Below are positions 17,885-26,537 of a stretch of DNA of 38,028 bases, piece by piece (position 1 is the stretch's first letter; each line of letters begins with the position of its first letter). This DNA is from Desulfobacteraceae bacterium (GTDB lineage: Bacteria; Desulfobacterota; Desulfobacteria; Desulfobacterales; Desulfobacteraceae). Under the pieces are notes generated by a model. That model was given only the letters and a program-made list of their open reading frames with translations, searched no databases and had not been told where the DNA came from. Location: contig JAIOSM010000314.1 in NCBI GenBank assembly GCA_021107575.1, forward strand, positions 1 through 38,028, written 5' to 3'. Made by a program: the position numbers and the translations under genes.

Positions 17885-18253
17885 ATGAAAAAGTTAATGA
17901 CAAAACATTTCTCAAAATGGGCATCAAAACAAGAAATTCATAAAGATGACTTGTCGTTAGCTTTGGCAGAAGTTCAAAATGGTAATTTTGAAACAAGCCT
18001 TGGTGGGCATATTTATAAAAAAAGAATTAAATTTAAAGGTCAAGGCAAAAGTGGTAGTGGCAGAACGATTATTTGTTATAAGAAAGGAAACAGAGCTATT
18101 TTTATTCATGGATTTGCCAAAAACCAAAAATCAAACCTGTCGAAAAAAGAATTAAGTATCTTTAAAGAGTTATCCAGAATTTTACTTAATTTTTCAACTA
18201 AAGAAATGCAAATAGCAATAACCAATGGAGACATTATTGAGGTGAAATCATGA
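17885..18253 (+). CDS. Type II toxin, RelE/HigB-like (RelE superfamily)
   Basis: YKKRIKFKGQGKSGSGRTIICYKKGNRAIFIHGFAKNQKSNLSKKELSIFKELSRILL; ATGA overlap with a downstream HTH antitoxin. Confidence 0.85.
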   Translation: MKKLMTKHFSKWASKQEIHKDDLSLALAEVQNGNFETSLGGHIYKKRIKFKGQGKSGSGRTIICYKKGNRAIFIHGFAKNQKSNLSKKELSIFKELSRILLNFSTKEMQIAITNGDIIEVKS

Positions 18254-18555
18254 GAAAAGCAATTGCCAAATCAGTAACAAGCACTGTTAAGGATTTACAT
18301 AAAAGTGGGTTAGTAGATGTAATAACCATGAAGAATATTGAAAAACTTTGTATTCCAGAAGTACAGGAATATACTCCTGAAAAAATTGTTTTTATTCGAA
18401 ATAAATTCAGGCTAAGCCAAGCTGCTTTAGCAAGTATTTTTAATATTAGCCCTTCAACCGTACAAAAATGGGAACAAGGCAATAAAAAACCTACTGGGGC
18501 ATCAAAAAAGTTATTAGATATAATTGAAAGAAAAGGGATAGAAGCGTTTATTTAA
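18250..18555 (+). CDS. HTH (XRE/HigA-like) antitoxin
   Basis: IRNKFRLSQAALASIFNISPSTVQKWEQGNKKPTGASKKLLDIIERKG: XRE helix-turn-helix. Confidence 0.88.
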   Translation: MRKAIAKSVTSTVKDLHKSGLVDVITMKNIEKLCIPEVQEYTPEKIVFIRNKFRLSQAALASIFNISPSTVQKWEQGNKKPTGASKKLLDIIERKGIEAFI

Positions 18556-18570
18556 AAATTGCAGAGCAAG

Positions 18571-18590
18571 CCGCCGGAGCAGACCGGTGG
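18571..18590. repeat. GC-rich hairpin downstream of the antitoxin
   Basis: CCGCCGG-AGCAGA-CCGGTGG, 7-bp stem with one G-T pair. Confidence 0.6.
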
Positions 18591-18642
18591 TTACTAAGCA
18601 ACTCTCGAAAATTTTGCCTTTAACATAAATTTTAACCATGCA

Positions 18643-18675
18643 GAGTCTGTCGGCATTAAGCCCCCCCGACAGCTC
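18643..18675. repeat. GC-rich hairpin upstream of the DUF2786 gene
   Basis: GAG(t)CTGTCGG ... CCGACAGCTC: 7-bp stem extended by GAG/CTC with one bulge. Confidence 0.6.
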
Positions 18676-18712
18676 AGCTTTGTGTTCTTGGGAGCAAGGA
18701 AATAGAAAAAAA

Positions 18713-19147
18713 ATGAATGAAGAAATTAGAATAATTGAAAAATTAAGAAAGATTGAAGCTCTTTTTGCAGGAGCGACCACTGCTGGTGAGAAAGATGCTG
18801 CCGCAAGTGCATTGGAAAGAATGCAGAAAAGGTTTAAAGAAATACAAGACATAGACCCACCCATTGAATATAAATTTTCCCTTTCGGACCCATGGTCCAG
18901 AAAACTTTTTGTAGCCTTGTTGCGCAGGTATGGAATAAAGCCTTTTCGTTATTATAGGCAAAGACGAACTACTGTAATGGCTAATATCTCTGCCAGTTTT
19001 GTTGATGAGACACTTTGGCCTGAATTTCAGGAACTAAACAAAACTCTTAGAGAATATTTAGATGAAGTCACAAATAACATTATTTCAAAAAGCGTACATT
19101 CGAATAATACTGAAGCAGAAGTTGTTAAGCAATTAACTGAAGAGTAA
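18713..19147 (+). CDS. DUF2786-domain protein
   Basis: N-terminal IEKLRKIEALFAGATTAGEKDAAASALERMQKRF fits the DUF2786 pattern. ATG at 18713 preferred; the ORF track start at 18638 runs through the hairpin. Confidence 0.75.
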   Translation: MNEEIRIIEKLRKIEALFAGATTAGEKDAAASALERMQKRFKEIQDIDPPIEYKFSLSDPWSRKLFVALLRRYGIKPFRYYRQRRTTVMANISASFVDETLWPEFQELNKTLREYLDEVTNNIISKSVHSNNTEAEVVKQLTEE

Positions 19148-19204
19148 AGAATCATGATCCCACCATAAGTAACTGCCTTGGAGATGGCAGCAATCTGCTG
19201 TACG

Positions 19205-20683
19205 TTAATTTTTCCGGCGGCTTAGTTCTTTTATCTCGTTAAGGATTTCATTGGCTTTTTCAATTTTTTGTTTGTTTGAAAGTGTTTCCAAGGCCTTTGT
19301 CAAATGAGTGCGTGCATTTTTCTTGTTTTTGATCTCAAAATAGTAATACCCCAGGTAATAATGCTTGAGTCCGGGATTGTTTTCTTTACTATATACTTTT
19401 GCTATATAGTAATAGGCTTTTGGCTGGGCAGTTGCTGGTTTACTGATCACTTTTTTTAAGTTTAATTTTGCATCTTTATAATTACCGAGTTCCAGCTGGG
19501 CCTGGCCTAAAGAGTAAAAAACCGATGAACTGACAACCGGGTCGTTTTCAATTCCTTTAAGGATGGTAACAGCCTTTTGCGGCTCGCCATTATGAAGGTA
19601 TAGATTACTTATTTCCAGCAGTATTAAAGGATCAAAAAGCTTGATAGCAAGAGCCTTTTTTAAATGTATACTTGCTTTGTCATATTTTAATTGTTTTGTA
19701 AGAGCAAGAGCAAAACCATAGTGATAAGCTGCATTGTCAGGATTTTTTTGTAAGAGCTTGGTAAATATTTTTTCCGATTCAGTACTATTTTTATAGAGTC
19801 CAATAATACGATATTTAATCATGTCAAAGCTATGGTTTGTACTACTTTGAGTTAATTTTAATTTTTTAGGATAGCGGGCAAACATTATTTCAAGGGAGGT
19901 TATTCTTTTTTTTGTACCCGGGTGTGTTTTAAAGTAATCAGGGATATCATCAGTCCCATAAAAATCTGCTGCTCTAATTTTTTTTAAACTTGTCAGGAGT
20001 CCTGTGGGTGAAAAGTTTGTTTGTAGTAAATAATTAAATCCTTGCTGATCTGCTTCAGTTTCATGCTCTCTGGTATAGGTGAGCATGGCGCTTTGCCCTG
20101 CAGCGACAGAGCCCATGACAAGGGCCTGTCCAAGGTCGATATCTCCTTTGCTTCCGGCAACAGCTCCTGCTATCATTCCAGCCAGAGTCGCAATGTTTAC
20201 AATTTTACTTTTATCAATTAATTGAGCAATATGTCTGCAAACTGAATGAGCTGTTTCATGGGCAAGTATCCCTGCAAGCTCATCAACTGTATCAAGAGAT
20301 GTAATAAGACCTCTGTTTACAAATATATTTGCACCAGGTATGGCAAAAGCATTAAAATTATCAACATTAAGGACATAAAAAGAATATTTGAATGGCTGGG
20401 GAGGAAGTGTAGCAACAATTTCATTGCCAACGTTTTTCACCAGGTTTGCTATAATTGGATCTTTAATTATCAGGCCGGTATTGTTGAATACCGTCATATA
20501 TTTTTTTGCAAGTTCTTTCTCTTTACCAATAGTCAGTGCACTGATTTTAGATGGGAAGCAAACAGACATTGAAAAGACGTAAAAAAAGCAAACTAGTAAA
20601 ATACCGGCACAGTTTTTTATCTTTGTCCTTAAAATATCACCTTTCTCCTTTTTTATAGGGCTCGCCAAGCTTTGCAGGGGCAT
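19205..20683 (-). CDS. M48-family metalloprotease with C-terminal TPR repeats (BepA/YfgC-like)
   Basis: Zinc motif HETAHSVCRH; EHETEADQQGFNYLL; FKTHPGTKKRI; TPR-like C-terminus. Exact start uncertain; overlaps the end of the upstream permease gene. Confidence 0.9.
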   Translation of the reverse strand: MPLQSLASPIKKEKGDILRTKIKNCAGILLVCFFYVFSMSVCFPSKISALTIGKEKELAKKYMTVFNNTGLIIKDPIIANLVKNVGNEIVATLPPQPFKYSFYVLNVDNFNAFAIPGANIFVNRGLITSLDTVDELAGILAHETAHSVCRHIAQLIDKSKIVNIATLAGMIAGAVAGSKGDIDLGQALVMGSVAAGQSAMLTYTREHETEADQQGFNYLLQTNFSPTGLLTSLKKIRAADFYGTDDIPDYFKTHPGTKKRITSLEIMFARYPKKLKLTQSSTNHSFDMIKYRIIGLYKNSTESEKIFTKLLQKNPDNAAYHYGFALALTKQLKYDKASIHLKKALAIKLFDPLILLEISNLYLHNGEPQKAVTILKGIENDPVVSSSVFYSLGQAQLELGNYKDAKLNLKKVISKPATAQPKAYYYIAKVYSKENNPGLKHYYLGYYYFEIKNKKNARTHLTKALETLSNKQKIEKANEILNEIKELSRRKN

Positions 20684-21557
20684 TAAGTTTTCTTGGGTCT
20701 TTCAAGCTTATCAGGAGTAACACAATAAGAGTTGTGGCATAGGGAAGCATTGCAAGAAAGTTAGGGGATATACCCAGGGGCTGCAAAAGATATTGGAGTA
20801 CAAATATACCACCAAACAGGAAGGCTGCAAAAATTGCTTTACCCGGATTCCACAGGGCAAATATTGTAAGGGCAATTGCGATCCAGCCACGACCGGCAGT
20901 CATGCCTTCAATCCATGATTTACTGTAAGAAATTGAAAGATGAGCACCTGCCAGAGCAGAAAAGCCCCCGCCAATAAGTATGCATATATATCTTATTAAT
21001 GAAACATTAACACCATGTGTTTCTGTAGCACCGGGGTTTTCACCTGTGGAGCGCACTTTGATACCAAAGCGTGTACGTTCCAGGAAAAACCATGCAAGCA
21101 ATGCAAGCCCCACTGCCAGAAAGAAAAATGGGCTTTGATTAAAAAATATTTTCCCTGCATAGGGAATGTCGGAGAGAAACGGAACAGCAAATGAATTCAT
21201 TTTGATTGCAAGAGGTTTTCCAATATATGGTTTTCCAAGCATTCCTGAAAGCCCTAAACCAAGCATTGTAAGGGCAAGCCCTGAGACAACCTGATTTGCC
21301 TGTAATGTAACAGAAGCAAAAGCATGTATAAGCGAAACAGCCATGCCCGCAACAATTGCTGCTGCAACACCGAGCCAGGGCTGACCTGTTAAAAAAGTAA
21401 CAATAAAGGCTACAACAGCTCCAACAGACATGACTCCTTCAACCCCTAAGTTAAGAATGCCGGACCGCTCGCATATTATTTCTCCAACTGTGGCAAGAAG
21501 CAAAGGTGTGCCTGCTATCATGGTGCGTTGAAGTACGGAAATTATTATATCTTCCAT
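20637..21557 (-). CDS. ABC transporter permease (BMP/nucleoside-type, second permease)
   Basis: GEIICERSGILNLGVEGVMSVGAV; RSTGENPGATETHGVNVSLIRY; multiple TM segments. Confidence 0.92.
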   Translation of the reverse strand: MEDIIISVLQRTMIAGTPLLLATVGEIICERSGILNLGVEGVMSVGAVVAFIVTFLTGQPWLGVAAAIVAGMAVSLIHAFASVTLQANQVVSGLALTMLGLGLSGMLGKPYIGKPLAIKMNSFAVPFLSDIPYAGKIFFNQSPFFFLAVGLALLAWFFLERTRFGIKVRSTGENPGATETHGVNVSLIRYICILIGGGFSALAGAHLSISYSKSWIEGMTAGRGWIAIALTIFALWNPGKAIFAAFLFGGIFVLQYLLQPLGISPNFLAMLPYATTLIVLLLISLKDPRKLNAPAKLGEPYKKGER

Positions 21558-22634
21558 CTATTGAATCCTTTGAATTCTTATCCTGTTTTTTAAAAAGAAA
21601 TCTCCCATGATCAGAAAAACAAGCAATGTACCGTTTATTATCTGCACAGTCGCAGCAGGTAGACCTAAAGAAATTTGTATTGCATCCCCACCGACCAGAA
21701 TGCCCGCAAAAAAGATGCCGGATATAATTGTGTATAAAGGGTTAAGTTTTGCTAGCCAGGCAACAATTATGGCAGTAAATCCATATCCTGATGATATTGA
21801 TGCAGGATAACCAAGATAATGATGAATACCGGCAACTTCACCAACACCTGCAAGTCCTGCTGCCCCTCCGCTTATCATCATAACCAGAACAGTTGTCCTA
21901 AAAAAATTAATTCCTGCATATTTGCCGGCATCCGGATTCTCTCCCACAACTCTTACTTCATACCCGAACTTGGTTTTATAAACAATGATACAGAGTATAG
22001 CCGCAAATAGAATTGTTACAATTAAGGTAGCATAGTGTATTCTTGATCCGGGTATCAAATTTAGAACAGCAGATGCTGGAAGATCATTTGTTCCGGGGAA
22101 TCCAAAGCGCTGTGACCCTTTCCAGGGGCCGACAATAAGCATTGTAATAAATTCAGCGCATATATAATTTAACATTAAGGTTGAAATCACTTCGTTGATT
22201 GAATATTTGATTTTTAATATTGCAGGTATAATCCCGCAGAGACTACCCCCGATAAAGCCTGCAATAAACATCATGGGGACAATAATATACCCGGGGAAAA
22301 ATTCTCCAAAAGTCAGAGCAATCCATGTACCGAATAATGCGCCCATGAGAAGCTGACCTTCAGCACCTATGTTCCAGAATTTTGCTCTGAAAGCAAACGT
22401 GAGCCCTGTACCAATCAGTATCAATGGAATAGCTTTGGTTATGGTCTCTTTTATACCGTATATTGTTCCAAAAGAGTCTGCAAATATTGCTGAAATAGCA
22501 AAAAAAGGATTAACTTTGCAACTTAAAAAGATAAAGCCTATGGCAACAAGCCCTGCGCACAGGGAAAAGGTATTGGTCATAAAAGAGCGTGTCTTTGTTA
22601 TATTCTCTCTGTCGCTTACTTTTATTTTAAACAT
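21558..22634 (-). CDS. ABC transporter permease (BMP/nucleoside-type, first permease)
   Basis: KFWNIGAEGQLLMGALFGTW; EVRVVGENPDAGKYAGINFFRT; TM-rich. Confidence 0.92.
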   Translation of the reverse strand: MFKIKVSDRENITKTRSFMTNTFSLCAGLVAIGFIFLSCKVNPFFAISAIFADSFGTIYGIKETITKAIPLILIGTGLTFAFRAKFWNIGAEGQLLMGALFGTWIALTFGEFFPGYIIVPMMFIAGFIGGSLCGIIPAILKIKYSINEVISTLMLNYICAEFITMLIVGPWKGSQRFGFPGTNDLPASAVLNLIPGSRIHYATLIVTILFAAILCIIVYKTKFGYEVRVVGENPDAGKYAGINFFRTTVLVMMISGGAAGLAGVGEVAGIHHYLGYPASISSGYGFTAIIVAWLAKLNPLYTIISGIFFAGILVGGDAIQISLGLPAATVQIINGTLLVFLIMGDFFLKNRIRIQRIQ

Positions 22635-24144
22635 AGTTAAGTGATCCTGCCATCATCAGCCCGATATCAGCAAGCCTTTTATCATCAGCATCAAGAATTC
22701 CTGTGAATTTGCCTTCAAATAGAATGGCTATTCTGTCACATAATTCAAAAATTTCATCTAAATCTTCTGAAAATAGAAGGATGGCACCACCAAGTTTTCT
22801 TATTTTTAGAAGTTGTTCTCTTAAGTATTGTGTAGCTCCGACATCAAGCCCATATGTAGGGTGTGAAGCAACCATGAGTGACGGTTCTTCACTGATTTCT
22901 CGTCCTAAAATAAGCTTTTGGATGTTCCCGCCGGAAAGGTTTCTTATTTCAGTATTGATGGATGGAGCTGAAACATTAAATTTTTTTATAAGGTTTTTAG
23001 TATGTGTTTTAATTTTGTCATATTGGAGAAAAGAGTTCTTAGAGTATTTGTCAAGATGGTGTTGTTTGAGTATGGCATTGTCATAAAGAAATAATCCCGG
23101 CGCAATTCCGAATTTTATTCTTTCTTCCGGCACATGGGAGACTCCCTGATCAAATATCTTTCTAGGTGAGATATTTGTTATATCCTTGCCCTTAATGGTT
23201 ACACTGCCTGTAGTAATTTTTCTAATTCCGGTTATTGCTTCGGCAAGTTCTTTTTGTCCGTTCCCTGCGACTCCTGCAATACCAAGAATCTCGTTCTCAT
23301 GGATATTAAAAGAGATATTCTTTAAAGCAAGCAAGCCTTTATCATCAACTACGTTGATGTTGTCAACATTGAGGACTGTCTCGCCTTTTTCTATTTTTTC
23401 TTTTTTGATATTAAAAATGACTTCTCTTCCGATCATCATTTTTGCAAGGCTTTTTTTATCAGTCTTTTGGGTCTCGGTGCTCCCAATGATCTCACCTTTG
23501 CGCAACACCACAACTCTGTCACATAGCTCCATTATTTCATTAAGTTTATGGGAGATAAAGATGATCATATGGCCTTGCTTTTTCATATCATTAAGAATGA
23601 CAAAGAGTTCTTTTGCTTCCTGGGGTGTTAAAACTGATGTGGGTTCATCTAAGATAAGAAGATCTGCTCCGTTTAACAGGGCCTTAATAATTTCGATTCT
23701 CTGCTGCTCACCTGCTGAGAGTTGCCATACCTTTTTCGAAAGTTCTATGGGGAAATTAAATTTTTTGGAGAATTCAAGAATTTTTTCTTTAATTTTAATT
23801 TTTGGAAAAAAGAAAGGTGTGTCTTTATAGCCTAAGGCGATGTTTTCAATAACAGAATGGTTCTGAATCAACATAAAATGCTGGTGGACCATGCCAATCC
23901 CATGTTCAATAGATGCAACAGGCGAATTTATTTCAATTTTTTTGTTATTTATTTTAATTTCACCTGAATCAGGTTGATAAAGCCCGTACAGGATGTTCAT
24001 AAGAGTGGTTTTGCCGGCACCATTCTCTCCAAGAAGACCTAAGATTTCTCCGGATTTAATTTGCAGGTTTAAATTTTTATTGGCAAATATACCTTGAAAT
24101 GATTTTGAGATGTTTACCATTTCAAGGCTTTTAATTTTTTTCAT
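22627..24144 (-). CDS. ABC transporter ATP-binding protein, duplicated ATPase domains (BMP/nucleoside-type)
   Basis: Walker A GENGAGKTTLMN; LSAGEQQRIEIIKALL; LLILDEPTSVLTPQE; second half GVAGNGQKELAEAITG, LSGGNIQKLILGRE. Confidence 0.95.
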   Translation of the reverse strand: MKKIKSLEMVNISKSFQGIFANKNLNLQIKSGEILGLLGENGAGKTTLMNILYGLYQPDSGEIKINNKKIEINSPVASIEHGIGMVHQHFMLIQNHSVIENIALGYKDTPFFFPKIKIKEKILEFSKKFNFPIELSKKVWQLSAGEQQRIEIIKALLNGADLLILDEPTSVLTPQEAKELFVILNDMKKQGHMIIFISHKLNEIMELCDRVVVLRKGEIIGSTETQKTDKKSLAKMMIGREVIFNIKKEKIEKGETVLNVDNINVVDDKGLLALKNISFNIHENEILGIAGVAGNGQKELAEAITGIRKITTGSVTIKGKDITNISPRKIFDQGVSHVPEERIKFGIAPGLFLYDNAILKQHHLDKYSKNSFLQYDKIKTHTKNLIKKFNVSAPSINTEIRNLSGGNIQKLILGREISEEPSLMVASHPTYGLDVGATQYLREQLLKIRKLGGAILLFSEDLDEIFELCDRIAILFEGKFTGILDADDKRLADIGLMMAGSLNYV

Positions 24145-24168
24145 GCGGGTCCTGGTTTTAAAGAAATT

Positions 24169-24201
24169 ACCGGGGCCTTTTTTACAAAAAAGTGCCCCGG
24201 T
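24169..24201 (-). terminator. Strong intra-operon hairpin between the BMP gene and the ATPase gene (attenuator/terminator-like)
   Basis: + strand ACCGGGGC-CTTTTTT-AC-AAAAAAG-T-GCCCCGGT: nested 8-bp and 7-bp arms with one unpaired base. Confidence 0.7.
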
Positions 24202-24215
24202 TTTATATGCAAATA

Positions 24216-25427
24216 TTATTTTGGAATTGAGCCCTCTACATTATCAACATAGTAGTCTATGGATAAAAGTTCTCCTTTTGAAGCTCTTGTGCCTTGTTTA
24301 ATTCTGACTACACCTTTGTTATCTTTAATTGGACCGTCATAGGGGTCAAAGATATCAACGCCTTGTTGCATCTGAGCATACCTTTTTAGAATAAGGTCAT
24401 AGGCAGAAATTTTCCCAAATTCTTTTGAGTTAACCATTGCTTTTTTTAGATCGTCAACAAATTTCGGGTTAATAATTTCACCCGGGGCGCCACCAAGCAT
24501 TGCAGCTTTTTCGTTGGCAAGCCACCGGATGTCTTTATTGTCCCATGTTTTGTCTTTAATGCTTTTCAGTATTTTAACATAGATTCCGCCCCAGTCCATG
24601 AGTTGGCCTGACACAACAGAGTCAACGCCATATGGCTGCATGGGGCTGTAATGACTGAAAGTATAAATTTGTTTACCCATTTCAGAATGTTCCTGTCCAA
24701 CTTCAATAACAGCCGGAGTGTCTTCAGTAAAAGCAAGAGCATCACAACCTTCAGCAATAAGTGCCTGGGCTGCTTCTTTTGCTTTGTCAGGACCATACCA
24801 GGCATATGTCCATTTAACATGAACTTTTGCATCAGGGTTTACAGCTTTTAATCCCAGGGCATAGGCATTGATGTGACGTATTAGCTCAGGAATAGGGAAT
24901 GCTGCAACATAGCCAATTTTATTGGTTTTTGTGAGTACGCCGGCCATGATACCATTAAGGTAGTACATTTGATAAAGATCACCAAAATAGGTTCCAACAT
25001 TTTCTGCTCTTTTAAAACCGGAGCAATGCATGAATATGTTGTCAGGGTATTTAGCACCTGCTGCAACAGTGTCGTTCATATATCCAAAACTTGTTGTGAA
25101 TACAACATCGCATTTCTGTTCCTGGACAAGTCTGTCAATTATTCTCGCACTGTCTGATTCTGAGACGGATTCTACAATGACAGTATCAAGCCATGGAAGC
25201 TGTTTTTCAGCAAATATTCTTCCTTGGTCATGGGCATGGGACCATCCATAATCACCAACAGGTCCAACATAGATAAATCCTGCTTTCATTCTGGTTTCAA
25301 CCGGGGCTTCCTCTGGAACAACTGCCTCCTTTTCTGTTACATCCTGTGGTGCAATTACTTTAAAATAGAGAACGGCTATGACTAAACAAAGCACGACTAA
25401 TCCTAAAACAACATACAACTTTTTCAT
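24216..25427 (-). CDS. BMP-family ABC transporter substrate-binding protein
   Basis: KAGFIYVGPVGDYGWSHAHDQGRIFAEKQLP; DVVFTTSFGYMNDTVAAGAKYPDNIFMHCSGFK; N-terminal hydrophobic segment without an obvious lipobox. Confidence 0.92.
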   Translation of the reverse strand: MKKLYVVLGLVVLCLVIAVLYFKVIAPQDVTEKEAVVPEEAPVETRMKAGFIYVGPVGDYGWSHAHDQGRIFAEKQLPWLDTVIVESVSESDSARIIDRLVQEQKCDVVFTTSFGYMNDTVAAGAKYPDNIFMHCSGFKRAENVGTYFGDLYQMYYLNGIMAGVLTKTNKIGYVAAFPIPELIRHINAYALGLKAVNPDAKVHVKWTYAWYGPDKAKEAAQALIAEGCDALAFTEDTPAVIEVGQEHSEMGKQIYTFSHYSPMQPYGVDSVVSGQLMDWGGIYVKILKSIKDKTWDNKDIRWLANEKAAMLGGAPGEIINPKFVDDLKKAMVNSKEFGKISAYDLILKRYAQMQQGVDIFDPYDGPIKDNKGVVRIKQGTRASKGELLSIDYYVDNVEGSIPK

Positions 25428-25592
25428 TTTTTATGCTCCTTGTTATTATTATTGTCAAAAATAGATATAATACGAATTTATGATTTTATAGTCAATAATA
25501 TTAATACTACTAATTTATTTTTATCGACATAGCTCAATAATTATGGTTAAATATTTTCTTTGTAATCTTAAGTCGTATGGAGTTTTAAAAAA

Positions 25593-26042
25593 ATGAGCCA
25601 AAAAAAAGAACTAATAAACAAAGTAGATGTTTTTAAAACCTTAGATGACAGTGTCAAAGAAAGACTCGAGAGCATCATGGAGCAAAGGACTGTTCATGAA
25701 GGCGAGGATTTTGCTGTAGAGGGGGCGCAGGCTTTTTATTTTTTTATCCTTATCTCAGGTAAGATAATGTTATCTACTAAAGAAGGGAAAGCTGTAGTTT
25801 TTAAAGAATCCGGGGATTTCATAGGCTTTGAACTCCTTTCTTCACAGGGCATATATAAAACAACCCTAAAGTCTCTATCAGAGGGGCAGGTTTTTTTTCT
25901 GGATCGCAGTAAATTCCTTGCAATGATTCAGGAGGATTCTTTAATGGCAGAAAGTATTATGACTGAATGGGAAAGCTATTTTTTAAAAACAGCTCCTTTT
26001 ATTGAAAAACCTGGTTCTACCGGAGCTGAATCTATTTATTAA
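25593..26042 (+). CDS. Cyclic-nucleotide-binding-domain-like protein without a DNA-binding domain
   Basis: CRP-like beta-roll pattern VFKTLDDSVKERLESIMEQRTVHEGEDFAVEGAQAFYFFILISGKIMLS..EGQVFFLDRSKFLAMIQED; ends at 149 aa with no HTH. Confidence 0.75.
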   Translation: MSQKKELINKVDVFKTLDDSVKERLESIMEQRTVHEGEDFAVEGAQAFYFFILISGKIMLSTKEGKAVVFKESGDFIGFELLSSQGIYKTTLKSLSEGQVFFLDRSKFLAMIQEDSLMAESIMTEWESYFLKTAPFIEKPGSTGAESIY

Positions 26043-26056
26043 GTGGAGGGAAACAA

Positions 26057-26485
26057 TTGTACGGATTTGATGCAATTAATGCAAATAATGGATGGTCAAT
26101 AGCAGCTGTTGGTATTATTATCGTTTTTACAGGACTTGTCATGCTGTCTTTAATAATTTCCCAACTTTATAAGGTTTTGGAGTTTATTGAAAATCCTAAG
26201 AGGTTTGAATTTTTAAGCCGGAAAAAGGGCGTTGAAAAGAAGGAAAAATATACTCTACTTTTTTTATCAAAAAATCAAAAAGAGTCAGCTAAACAATTCA
26301 GTCTTATTATTAAAACAATGGAAGAACACTTTCCATTACCAAAACTTTTGCGTCTTGCTGAGGTAAATGGGCTTGGGGAACCTTATAATAACCTTACTAC
26401 TCTTCTTGACGCAGGAATTGTTGAACCTGATACCGAAGGTTATTTTATATGGAACAAGGAGCGCTTTAATAAGCTTGTATCCTAA
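26057..26485 (+). CDS. OadG-like membrane subunit with an atypical C-terminal domain
   Basis: N-terminal TM region GWSIAAVGIIIVFTGLVMLSLIISQLYKVL typical of OadG, immediately upstream of an OadB-like gene. TTG start likely. Confidence 0.7.
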   Translation: MYGFDAINANNGWSIAAVGIIIVFTGLVMLSLIISQLYKVLEFIENPKRFEFLSRKKGVEKKEKYTLLFLSKNQKESAKQFSLIIKTMEEHFPLPKLLRLAEVNGLGEPYNNLTTLLDAGIVEPDTEGYFIWNKERFNKLVS

Positions 26486-26537
26486 TAAATATTTTTAAAA
26501 CAGCTTAGAATAAAAGATTATGTAAAAGGGAATGTAA

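Noticed and set aside
23186-23830. 214 aa plus-strand ORF opposite the ABC ATPase
   Set aside because: Antisense to clear Walker/signature motifs; no independent support.
24216-25427. BMP protein as a lipoprotein
   Set aside because: The N-terminal Cys is in VVLCLVIAV, which lacks a Gly/Ala/Ser at -1, so a lipobox is not supported; an N-terminal anchor or ordinary signal is more likely.
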